From: an uncultured Eubacteriales bacterium
GTDB taxonomy: Bacteria; Bacillota; Clostridia; Christensenellales; RUG350
Direction of reading: 5' to 3'
DNA length: 42,560 nucleotides
Assembly: GCA_900315995.1 (NCBI GenBank)
Contig: ONBF01000020.1
Location: 1 to 42,560, forward strand
In this document: positions 14,835-22,725 of the stretch, piece after piece
Numbering within the stretch: position 1 is the first letter of the stretch
How the letters are laid out: every line of letters begins with the position of its first letter
The notes under the pieces: model-generated
What the model was told of the DNA's origin: nothing
What the model saw: the letters and a program-made list of their open reading frames with translations, nothing else
The model's database searches: none
Made by a program: the position numbers and the translations under genes

Positions 14835-15600
14835 ATGTCAGTTATTTCTATGAAACAGTTGTTGGAAGCGGGTGTTCACTTCGGTCACCAGACGAAGAGA
14901 TGGAACCCAAAAATGTCGAAGTATATCTACGGCGCTCGTAATGATATTCATATCATCGATCTCGAATTGACCGCCGATTTGATCGAAAAGGCGTACGAAT
15001 TCTGAAGAGGCTGAAAAGCTTGCAGACGATGTAAATGCACAGGCTCAGGAAGCTATCGAGACCGAGGCAAAACGCTGTGATATGTGCTATATGAACCAAA
15101 GATGGTTAGGCGGTACGCTTACCAATTTCAGAACAATTCGCACCCGTATCGACAGATTGAACAAAATCAATCAAATGGAAATTATGGGCGAATTCGATTT
15201 ATTGCCCAAAAAAGAAGTGCTTAAATTAAAAGCGGAACGCGATCAGCTCGAAAAAAATCTCGGCGGCATCAAAAATATGCGTAATTTACCGAGTGCTTTG
15301 TTTATAGTTGATCTCAAAAAAGAGGAAATCGCAGTCAAAGAAGCGAAACTTCTCAATATTCCGATCGTCGCTATCGTCGATACTAACTGTAATCCCGAAG
15401 ACGTTGACTATCCTATTCCCGGAAACGACGACGCTATACGCGCTATCGCGTTGATAAGCGGAGTAATCGCAAACGCGGTAATAGAGGGAAGAGAAGGAGA
15501 ACAAGGTCTTGCGGAAAAACTTGCTGCCGAAGAAAACGCGGAAACGACGGAAACTTCCGTAAGCGAAGAAGTCGTTGTTGAAAATACTGAGAATATTTGA
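14835..15600 (+). pseudogene. rpsB: 30S ribosomal protein S2, frameshifted with a lost internal segment
   Basis: ATG 14835 behind AGGAGG gives a normal S2 N-terminus ([44 protein letters not shown]) and then hits TGA at 15003-15005. S2 coding resumes in the +1 frame as [10 protein letters not shown]..., [28 protein letters not shown] and runs to 15600, with the usual C-terminal [14 protein letters not shown] and an acidic tail. The nearly universal VLFVGTKKQA segment is absent: the 13 residues between the break and QAQEAI do not resemble it, and a few codons are missing. S2 is essential in the 30S subunit and this is the standard locus ahead of tsf, so I suspect assembly error, a mixed-strain consensus, or real damage with another copy elsewhere. 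Every other part of the protein looks normal. Confidence 0.9.
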
Positions 15601-15619
15601 TTATAAGGAGAGAAATTAT

Positions 15620-16489
15620 ATGTTTACAAGTCAAGACGTAATGAAATTGAGACAAATGACGGGCGTCGGTATGATGGACTGCAAAAAGGCTCTTGAAGCT
15701 ACCGACGGAAATTTTGACGAAGCAATCAAGTTTCTTCGTGAAAAAGGTATGGCTACCGCGGCTAAAAAAGCGGGGCGTATAGCGTCGGAAGGTCTTGTTC
15801 TTTCTTATAAAAACAACGGCGTTTGCACGTTGGTTGAAGTTAATTGCGAAACGGACTTCGTCGCAAGAGGAGATCAATTCAAAAATTTCGTAACCGGCGT
15901 TGCGGAATACGTTGCAAACAATAACATTAACACACTTGAAGAACTTGTTGCGGCAAAGACTGCCGACGTCAACGAAGCGATTGCCAAAATCGGCGAAAAG
16001 ATTGCTATCAGACGTTTTGTGAAATACGTTGAAAATAATTCAACCGTTGACAGTTACATCCATATGGGCGGTAAAATCGGCGTAGTAGTGGAGGCAAGTA
16101 AAAACATACCTGCCGAAGTAATTCACGACGTTGCGCTTCAAATAGCGGCGGCAAAACCCTCGTACGTATCAAAGGACGAAGTTCCGCAAGACGAAATAGC
16201 CAAAGAAAAAGAAATTCTCAAAGCGCAAGCGTTGAACGAACCCAATCCGAAGCCCGTGAATATCATTGAAAAGATGGTAGAGGGAAGAATAAATAAGTAC
16301 TATAAAGACGTGTGCTTGCTCGAACAACCTTTCGTAAAGAACGGTGATATGAGCATCGCTCAATACTTAAAGGCGTCGAACGCAAGTATTATTCGCTTTA
16401 CGCGTTTCGAAATGGGCGAAGGACTTGAAAAGAAACAAGACGATATGGCGTCTGAAGTTCAAGCTCAACTCGATAAACTGAAAAAATAA
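15620..16489 (+). CDS. tsf: Elongation factor Ts
   Basis: A 289-aa nucleotide exchange factor for EF-Tu. The N-terminal UBA-like domain (DVMKLRQMTGVGMMDCKKAL) and the core TDFVARGDQF are diagnostic; the second half contains the coiled-coil and C-terminal segments NIIEKMVEGRINKYYKDVCLLEQPFVKN. The ATG at 15620 has AAGGAGAG upstream; the longer frame from 15575 has no ribosome-binding site and would overlap rpsB. It follows rpsB by 19 bases, the near-universal rpsB-tsf operon, and is closed by a terminator at once. Confidence 0.97.
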   Translation: MFTSQDVMKLRQMTGVGMMDCKKALEATDGNFDEAIKFLREKGMATAAKKAGRIASEGLVLSYKNNGVCTLVEVNCETDFVARGDQFKNFVTGVAEYVANNNINTLEELVAAKTADVNEAIAKIGEKIAIRRFVKYVENNSTVDSYIHMGGKIGVVVEASKNIPAEVIHDVALQIAAAKPSYVSKDEVPQDEIAKEKEILKAQALNEPNPKPVNIIEKMVEGRINKYYKDVCLLEQPFVKNGDMSIAQYLKASNASIIRFTRFEMGEGLEKKQDDMASEVQAQLDKLKK

Positions 16490-16497
16490 TTCTGGAG

Positions 16498-16539
16498 GAA
16501 CGCTTATTAACCGTTTGCGGTCGATAAGCGTTCTTTTTT
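16498..16539 (+). terminator. Terminator between tsf and pyrH
   Basis: Perfect ten-base stem GAACGCTTAT / ATAAGCGTTC (16498-16507 with 16524-16533), an inner ACCG/CGGT stem, then six T. The T run ends 12 bases before the pyrH ATG, so pyrH and the genes behind it depend on read-through or an unseen promoter. Confidence 0.9.
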
Positions 16540-16551
16540 ATGGAGAGAATT

Positions 16552-17256
16552 ATGAAATATAAGCGCATTTTAATTAAAATCAGCGGAGAAGCTCTCGCCG
16601 GTGAAAAAGGTTTCGGACTTGATAATCAGGTAATCAAAAACCTTGTCGATCAGCTTTATCTTATTCATAAAGCGGGAATAGAAACGGGGATAATTATAGG
16701 TGCGGGCAACTTTTGGCGCGGAAGACAAGGCAGCGATATGGACAGAACGACTGCCGACCATATGGGAATGCTTGCGACTATGATTAATTCGCTTGCTCTT
16801 CAAGACGCTATGGAAAAACACGGTATCGAAACGCGCGTTCAATCTGCGATAACAATTCAAAGAGTGGCTGAACCTTATATTTTAAGGAAAGCCATGAGGC
16901 ATTTCGAAAAGGGACGGATGGTTATTTTTGCTTGCGGCACGGGCAATCCTTATTTTTCAACGGATACGGGCGCCGCGTTACGCGCAGCCGAAATCGGCGC
17001 GGATATAATACTGCTTGCGAAAAACGTAGACGGTATTTACAGCGACGACCCAAACAAAAATCCGAACGCCGAGAAATTCGATAAAATATCTTATAAAGAA
17101 ATAATCAACCGCGGACTTGCCGCTATGGATACGACGGCAATTACGCTTTGTATGGAAAACAACATACCGATATTAGCCTTTGGATTGAGCGAAGAAAACA
17201 GCGTATTCCGCGCGGCAAACGGCGAAAAACTCGGTACGCTTATATCAAATAATTAA
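16552..17256 (+). CDS. pyrH: UMP kinase
   Basis: A 234-aa hexameric amino-acid-kinase-fold enzyme that phosphorylates UMP to UDP in pyrimidine synthesis. The phosphate-binding loop [12 protein letters not shown], the uridylate-site segment [11 protein letters not shown] and [16 protein letters not shown], and the ATP-site region [19 protein letters not shown] and [15 protein letters not shown] are all present. ATG 16552 is preceded by GGAG at a good distance; the ATG at 16540 overlaps that site and would add only MERI. Directly downstream of the tsf terminator and upstream of frr, as in most bacteria. Confidence 0.97.
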   Translation: MKYKRILIKISGEALAGEKGFGLDNQVIKNLVDQLYLIHKAGIETGIIIGAGNFWRGRQGSDMDRTTADHMGMLATMINSLALQDAMEKHGIETRVQSAITIQRVAEPYILRKAMRHFEKGRMVIFACGTGNPYFSTDTGAALRAAEIGADIILLAKNVDGIYSDDPNKNPNAEKFDKISYKEIINRGLAAMDTTAITLCMENNIPILAFGLSEENSVFRAANGEKLGTLISNN

Positions 17257-17271
17257 TTACGGAGTGAGACT

Positions 17272-17847
17272 ATGGCAAACGAATCCATTGAAGTTTTGGA
17301 AGTATTCGATAAATTGGAAACATCTTGTTCTAAAACGTATAATAATCTCGTTAACGAATATCTCGAAATTCGTGCCGGACGCGCAAATCCGCACGTTTTG
17401 GATAAGGTACTCGTAGATTATTACAATACGCCGACGCCTATTAATCAAATAGGTAACGTAACGGTAAGCGAAGCGCGCGTTCTCGTCATTTCCGTTTGGG
17501 ATACGAGCGTTTTGAAGAACGTGGAAAAAGCCATTATCAACGCCAATATCGGTTTGGTTCCGAATAATGACGGTAAAGTTATACGTCTTGTTTTTCCCGA
17601 GCTTACCGAAGAGAGACGTAAAGAACTTGTCAAACAAATCAAGAAACTCGCGGAAGAAACGAAAGTTGTGGTTCGATGCCACAGACGCGATGCGCTCGAA
17701 GAATTGAAAAAATTCAAAAAAGACAGCGTAATAACCGAAGACGATTATACTTCTTATGAAAAGGATGTCGATAAAGAAATAAACTCACAAATCGAAAAGA
17801 TAGATAAATTGTCTCAAAACAAAGAAAAAGAGGTAATGAGTGTATAA
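17272..17847 (+). CDS. frr: Ribosome recycling factor
   Basis: A 191-aa tRNA-mimicking factor that, with EF-G, splits post-termination ribosomes. Hallmarks are the EIRAGRANPHVLDKVLVDYYNTPTPINQI segment (the RAGRA/NP loop), domain II around VISVWDTS, and the C-terminal helix ending KIDKLSQNKEKEVMSV. Length is typical to slightly long. The start has CGGAG upstream. Its end overlaps the GTG of a small unnamed gene by eight bases. Confidence 0.97.
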   Translation: MANESIEVLEVFDKLETSCSKTYNNLVNEYLEIRAGRANPHVLDKVLVDYYNTPTPINQIGNVTVSEARVLVISVWDTSVLKNVEKAIINANIGLVPNNDGKVIRLVFPELTEERRKELVKQIKKLAEETKVVVRCHRRDALEELKKFKKDSVITEDDYTSYEKDVDKEINSQIEKIDKLSQNKEKEVMSV

Positions 17848-18052
17848 TTATCTCATCGGTAAAACCGTTGACGAAGCGGTTGAATATTGTAAAAAAAACG
17901 CTTTGTCTTATGATTTGAATTGTATAAAATCTTACAGAAATTATGCGTACGATACAAAGCTTATCGTTCGCGTTGTCGAGCGCGGCGGAAAGTTAATGCT
18001 GTCATACGGTGATTTTATGCAAAATGCAGTTGTCGATAATCTGAAAATATGA
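17840..18052 (+). CDS. Small protein with a PASTA-like pattern, between frr and uppS
   Basis: A 70-aa protein starting at GTG 17840 with GAGGT six bases upstream, inside the end of frr; its stop overlaps the uppS start (ATGA). The sequence YLIGKTVDEAVEYCKKNALSY...VRVVERGGKLMLSYGDF follows the strand-helix-strand rhythm of PASTA domains (...VVGKTVEEA...L...GL...), which bind cell-wall muropeptides and beta-lactams. There is no signal peptide or membrane helix, so a stand-alone cytoplasmic PASTA-like fold is odd. Tight coupling on both sides argues that it is a real gene. The domain call is by eye and uncertain. Confidence 0.7.
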   Translation: MYNYLIGKTVDEAVEYCKKNALSYDLNCIKSYRNYAYDTKLIVRVVERGGKLMLSYGDFMQNAVVDNLKI

Positions 18053-18735
18053 AAATCACGGTTCCGAAACATATAGGTTTTATTATGGACGGAAACGGGC
18101 GTTGGGCAAAGAAACGTCTGCTGCCCCGTTCGTTAGGTCACCGAGAGGGAGTAAAAGCGTTAAAACGCGTAATCGACGCTTGTATCGACTACGGCGTCGA
18201 ATATGTTACGGTGTACACTTTCTCGACTGAAAACTGGAATCGTCCTAAAAAAGAAGTAGACGCTCTTATGAATCTTATACGGGAGTTTAAGGATAAAGAT
18301 TTCAAAAATGAATTCAATAAACCCGTCAGAGTAAGATTTATAGGAAATATCGACGGATTGCCCGATGATATTGCAACAGCAGTAAAAGAAGTTGAATTAT
18401 CGTCGAAGGACGTAAAAGATTTTTGTTTGGTTATTGCATTGAATTACGGCGCAAAAGACGAAATCGTTCACGCGTGTAATAAAATGCGTGAAACTGGTGT
18501 TGTCGCAACAAATGAAAATATCGGTGATTATCTCTATACGGCGGGTATTCCCGATCCCGATTTGATTGTCAGAACGGGCGGGGAAAAGCGTTTGAGTAAT
18601 TTTCTGTTGCTTCAATCCGCATACGCAGAATTTGAATTTCTCGACGTTTTGTGGCCCGATATGGATAAAAAAGATGTTGCGCAAATAATGAAAGATTATT
18701 CAAAGCGCGAAAGAAAATACGGTAGAGTTAAATGA
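18049..18735 (+). CDS. uppS: Isoprenyl transferase (undecaprenyl diphosphate synthase)
   Basis: A 228-aa cis-prenyltransferase that builds the C55 lipid carrier for cell-wall synthesis. The catalytic motif HIGFIMDGNGRWAKKR (Asp at residue 14), the substrate-binding YTFSTENWNRP, and the C-terminal DPDLIVRTGGEKRLSNFLLLQSAY are all intact. ATGA overlap with the preceding small gene and with cdsA after it makes one compact operon. Confidence 0.97.
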   Translation: MKITVPKHIGFIMDGNGRWAKKRLLPRSLGHREGVKALKRVIDACIDYGVEYVTVYTFSTENWNRPKKEVDALMNLIREFKDKDFKNEFNKPVRVRFIGNIDGLPDDIATAVKEVELSSKDVKDFCLVIALNYGAKDEIVHACNKMRETGVVATNENIGDYLYTAGIPDPDLIVRTGGEKRLSNFLLLQSAYAEFEFLDVLWPDMDKKDVAQIMKDYSKRERKYGRVK

Positions 18736-19574
18736 AAGTCAGAGTAATAACGGGTTTTTTGATATTCGTTGCGTTAGTCGCGTCGCTTGTATTACGACAA
18801 GTACTCGGTAATCTTGTATTTGATGTTTTCATATTCGTTATTATGCTCGCTACGTCATACGAAACGTTTCGTTGCTTAAACGGCGAAAATTCGAAAATAA
18901 TATTCTTTGTTCCGACTTTAATCGGTTTTACACTGAGTGTTGCGGGATATTATGTTCTTGGCTTTAAGGGTATCTTACTTGCCTTTTGCATCGGACTTTT
19001 TATATCGGCAATGTTTTTCTTGTTTTTGAAAAATACCGGACTTAACGATTTGTTTTCGATGATATTCATTATGCTTTATCCGATAGGTATAACGTATTGC
19101 GCCGTTTATATTAATCACGATTTCGGAGGTTTTCTCGGAATTGTACTCGTATTAACCGTTGCGACTTTCACCGATACGTTCGCGTATTTTGTCGGGATAC
19201 TGTTCGGAAAGCATAAGCTTTGTCCGTCAATCAGTCCGAAGAAGACGGTCGAAGGATTTTTCGGCGGAATATTCGGCGGTATACTCGCTGCCGGTTTATG
19301 CTTTTTGTTATTTGAAGTATTTGAAATTTTCAATTCGATTGCGGACGTTTATTCACTCGGCGGAGTGAATAAGTTTTGGATCTATTTGATAGTAGGCATT
19401 GTCGGCGCATTACTGGATACGTTAGGCGATTTGTTCGCAAGTCAACTCAAACGTAAATGCGGTATAAAAGATTTCGGTCGCATTTTCCCGGGACACGGCG
19501 GCTTCCTTGACAGAGTGGACGGACTTATTTTCGTTCTTCCGCTTATTGTGATTGTTTCGTATTTTGCGTTATGA
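18732..19574 (+). CDS. cdsA: Phosphatidate cytidylyltransferase
   Basis: A 280-aa integral membrane enzyme that makes CDP-diacylglycerol from phosphatidate and CTP. It has about eight hydrophobic segments and the family signature SQLKRKCGIKDFGRIFPGHG followed by GFLDRVDGLIF near the C-terminus. Starts by ATGA overlap with uppS and overlaps dxr by four bases. Confidence 0.96.
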   Translation: MKVRVITGFLIFVALVASLVLRQVLGNLVFDVFIFVIMLATSYETFRCLNGENSKIIFFVPTLIGFTLSVAGYYVLGFKGILLAFCIGLFISAMFFLFLKNTGLNDLFSMIFIMLYPIGITYCAVYINHDFGGFLGIVLVLTVATFTDTFAYFVGILFGKHKLCPSISPKKTVEGFFGGIFGGILAAGLCFLLFEVFEIFNSIADVYSLGGVNKFWIYLIVGIVGALLDTLGDLFASQLKRKCGIKDFGRIFPGHGGFLDRVDGLIFVLPLIVIVSYFAL

Positions 19575-20707
19575 AAACCGTTTCTTTAATCGGCAGTACG
19601 GGTTCAATAGGACGTCAAACGCTCGACGTCGTAAAAATGCACAAAGATAAATTCAGTGTGAAATGCTTAACTGCGCGCAGTAATGTTGAATTGTTGCTAA
19701 AACAAGCCGAAGAGTTTCTGCCCGAATATATCGGCGTCACGGATACGGATAAATATAAAGAGTTAAAAACTTTTTCAAATAATAAATACAAAATACTCGC
19801 ACCCGATGAAGCGAATATGTTCGCTTCGACCGCGGCTGATTTTATTGTGGTTTCGTGTACGGGAATAAACGGTTTATTGCCTACGATAAACGCGCTGAAA
19901 AACGGTAAAAACGTAGGGCTTGCGAATAAAGAAACGCTTGTTACCGGAGGTAAATTCGTTATCGACGCGTTGAGAGAAGGCAAAGGAAATCTGTTCCCGA
20001 TAGACAGTGAACATTCTGCCGTTTGGCAATCCTTGCGCGCGGGAAACGAAAAAGAAGTTAAAAAAGTTATTCTCACGGCGAGCGGAGGACCGTTTGTCGA
20101 TTATACAAAAGAAGAACTTAAAAGCGTTACGCCGAGTATGGCTCTTAAACATCCGAATTGGAATATGGGCGGAAAAATAACGATAGATTCGGCAACGCTT
20201 ATGAATAAAGGTCTCGAATTTATCGAGGCAATGTATTTGTTCGACTTAAAACCCGAACAAATCGAAATAGTCGTACACCGTCAAAGCATAATTCATTCGA
20301 TGGTCGAGTATATTGATAATGCGGTTGTTTGCGAAATGAGTTATCCTACGATGATAATTCCGATACAGTACGCAATGACGTATCCCGAAAGATCGGAAAC
20401 CGAGATAAAATCACTTGATTTTTGCGCTGTCGGTAAGTTCGATTTCGAAAAACCGAGATACGACGCTTTCCCGTGTCTGCGCTTAGCGTTGAACGCCGCG
20501 CAATACGGCGGAATTATGCCTATTGTGCTTAACGCGGCAAACGATTTCGCCGTTTATGAATTTTTACGCGAAAAAATAGGGTTTATTGATATTGCGAAAA
20601 TTGTCGAATGTGAATTAAACCGTACGGTTAATGTGAATAATTATTCATTGGAAGATATCCCGTTGATTGATCGGGAAGTAAAGGAACGTTTGGAGGGAAC
20701 TTGTTAA
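19571..20707 (+). CDS. dxr: 1-deoxy-D-xylulose 5-phosphate reductoisomerase
   Basis: A 378-aa NADPH-dependent enzyme making MEP in the non-mevalonate isoprenoid pathway. The nucleotide-binding loop LIGSTGSIGRQTLDVV, the NKETLVTGG motif, the metal/substrate region PIDSEHSAVWQ and ILTASGGPF, and the HPNWNMGGKITIDSATLMNK segment are all present. It is co-transcribed with uppS, cdsA, rseP and ispG, so isoprenoid supply and use sit together. The end overlaps the frame of rseP, but rseP's best start lies downstream of it. Confidence 0.97.
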   Translation: MKTVSLIGSTGSIGRQTLDVVKMHKDKFSVKCLTARSNVELLLKQAEEFLPEYIGVTDTDKYKELKTFSNNKYKILAPDEANMFASTAADFIVVSCTGINGLLPTINALKNGKNVGLANKETLVTGGKFVIDALREGKGNLFPIDSEHSAVWQSLRAGNEKEVKKVILTASGGPFVDYTKEELKSVTPSMALKHPNWNMGGKITIDSATLMNKGLEFIEAMYLFDLKPEQIEIVVHRQSIIHSMVEYIDNAVVCEMSYPTMIIPIQYAMTYPERSETEIKSLDFCAVGKFDFEKPRYDAFPCLRLALNAAQYGGIMPIVLNAANDFAVYEFLREKIGFIDIAKIVECELNRTVNVNNYSLEDIPLIDREVKERLEGTC

Positions 20708-20742
20708 TTAACGGTCTATTCTGCATAACTTTCGGAGAAGTT

Positions 20743-21762
20743 ATGCTGAGCATATTATATGTCATTATAGCATTGCTCGTTCTTATGGCAATGGTCGTTA
20801 TACACGAAGCGGGACACTATTTGGTAGGTAAACTGCTTGGTTTTCAAATTAATGAGTTTTCTATCGGTTTCGGTAAAGCAATCTTTCAAAAACGGCTTAA
20901 AAACGGCGAAATGTTTTCAATAAGAATAGTTCCTTTGGGTGGATATTGCGCATTTGAGGGCGAAGATGAGCAAAACGATAACCCGAAAGCGTTCAATAAT
21001 CAAAAATGCTGGAAGCGAATTTTGGTGCTGTTTGCCGGGGCGTTTTTTAATTTTATCTCCGCAATTTTAATAATAAGTTGCACGTTTATGACTTACGGGG
21101 ATACTGTTCCCGTAATAATCGATCAATATATAGACGCGGACGGAAATACTGTTGCGTTCGATTCGGGTACGTCCGATATGCAAACAGGAGATTATATACT
21201 GTCGGTTGACGGGACGAATTTATCGTTTATCCAAACTATACCGCCTAAAAAAGATGGACAAACCGAAAGAGAATTCAGAATAAGAAGATACAATGAAGAC
21301 GGCTCATACGTCGATAAGGACGTTAATTATACTGTCGGCGAAGGCGTTATTCCTATTCAGTATAAAACATTAAAATACGGGTTTTTCGAGGCAATGGGAA
21401 GAGGCTTCGTAGTCAATTTTCAATTAGTAGGTAAAATATTCAGCGTTTTCGTCGGTTTGTTTACGGGGGCAACCGCAACCGACGATTTGGGCGGTCCCGT
21501 CACAACGATTTCGACATTGTCGCAATTTGCGGGATTGGGACTCGGTATCCTTATGTATGCGGTTTGTTTGATTTCCGCAAATCTCGCTTTCTTCAATCTG
21601 ATGCCTATTCCCGCATTGGACGGTTCACGTATCGTTTTCGTTATTATCGAGTGGATAAGGGGCAAACCCGTTAAACGTAACGTGGAAGCTACTATACATT
21701 TTGTAGGCTTGGTTCTGCTTTTTGCTTTTGCAATTTTCGTGGATATGTTAAAATTATTCTGA
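20743..21762 (+). CDS. rseP: RIP-type site-2 zinc metalloprotease (RseP/RasP family)
   Basis: A 339-aa intramembrane protease. The active-site helix [17 protein letters not shown] has the HExxH zinc motif at residues 21-25; a periplasmic-side PDZ-like domain occupies the middle ([16 protein letters not shown]), and the C-terminal [12 protein letters not shown] is the second conserved motif of the family. ATG 20743 is chosen because GGAGAAG lies just upstream; the frame extends to 20701 without a ribosome-binding site. In Bacillus RasP cleaves anti-sigma factors, FtsL and signal-peptide remnants. It lies in its conserved place after dxr. Confidence 0.95.
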   Translation: MLSILYVIIALLVLMAMVVIHEAGHYLVGKLLGFQINEFSIGFGKAIFQKRLKNGEMFSIRIVPLGGYCAFEGEDEQNDNPKAFNNQKCWKRILVLFAGAFFNFISAILIISCTFMTYGDTVPVIIDQYIDADGNTVAFDSGTSDMQTGDYILSVDGTNLSFIQTIPPKKDGQTEREFRIRRYNEDGSYVDKDVNYTVGEGVIPIQYKTLKYGFFEAMGRGFVVNFQLVGKIFSVFVGLFTGATATDDLGGPVTTISTLSQFAGLGLGILMYAVCLISANLAFFNLMPIPALDGSRIVFVIIEWIRGKPVKRNVEATIHFVGLVLLFAFAIFVDMLKLF

Positions 21763-21763
21763 T

Positions 21764-22725
21764 ATGACAAAAGAAGTAACGATTAAAAACGTAAAAATAG
21801 GTAACGGCAACCCCGTGGCTATACAGTCGATGACGAATACGAAAACGGGTGACGTAGACGCAATGATTGCACAGATAAACGCTTTGAAAAAAGCGGGGTG
21901 TGATATAGTTCGTTTTACCGTAAACGACGCCGCCTTGCGCTTAAAGCAATCGAAAACGGTATACATAAAATACGCATTAATCCCGGAAATATCGGCGCGG
22001 AACAAAACGTGAGAGCCGTAGTTGACGCCGCTAAACTTCATAATATTCCGATAAGAGTGGGAGTAAACGGCGGTTCGATTCAATCTGATTTACTTAAAAA
22101 ATACGGGAATACCGCAAAATCTTTATATGAAAGCGCAGTTCAAAATGTAAGACTTCTTGAAAAATTCGGATTTGACAATATAGTGATATCCGCAAAAGCA
22201 TCCGACGTAAAACGTACCATCGACGTATACAGATTGCTTTCGAAGTTACAGTATCCGCTGCACATAGGCGTTACGGAAGCGGGACTCGGAGAGGACGCGT
22301 TAGTCAAAAGTTCGGTTGCGCTCGGTTCGCTTCTTGCGGACGGAATAGGGGACACTGTCAGAGTATCTATGACGGGAGACCCCGTTCAAGAAGTATCTGC
22401 CGCAAAGAAAATTCTGCGTGCGGTCGGGCTCGATAACAATTACGTTGAAATAGTCGCGTGTCCGACTTGCGGACGAACGGCGTTTGATATGACTTCAATC
22501 GTTGAAGAGTTGAAAGAGCGTACGAAAAATATAAACAAGAATTTGAAAATTGCGGTTATGGGATGCGTTGTAAACGGTCCCGGTGAAGCGCGTGAGTGTA
22601 ATTTCGGAATTGCCGGCGGAGCGGACAAGTCCGCGCTGTTCGTAAACGGTAAAGTAGTCGGAACGGTTGATAACGATAAAATTACGGAAACGCTTATGAA
22701 ACTCACGGAGGAATACGTTGGATAA
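21764..22725 (+). pseudogene. ispG: 4-hydroxy-3-methylbut-2-enyl diphosphate synthase, with internal deletion and frameshift
   Basis: The frame from ATG 21764 gives a good IspG start ([34 protein letters not shown]), then turns to non-homologous sequence after about 21927 and stops at 22012. From 21929 a second frame reads [39 protein letters not shown] and so on to 22725, including the [4Fe-4S] cysteines CPTCGR and CVVNGPGE. The segment that should lie between (the ...IPLVADIHFDYR region, about 23-30 residues) is missing, so a deletion of 3n+1 bases joins the halves; GCCGCC/CCGCC at the junction could be microhomology. IspG is essential in the MEP pathway whose dxr gene is intact next door. 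Assembly error or a real lesion are both possible. Confidence 0.92.

Noticed and set aside
14990-15010. Programmed +1 frameshift in rpsB like that of prfB
   Set aside because: The site TTC TGA A lacks a suitable slip codon and an upstream Shine-Dalgarno-like stimulator, and conserved S2 sequence is missing as well, so a deletion or assembly fault fits better.
22009-22725. The second ispG half as an independent gene starting at GTG/ATG near 22009
   Set aside because: IspG homology continues in the same frame upstream of 22009 back to about 21929, so this is the back part of one broken gene.
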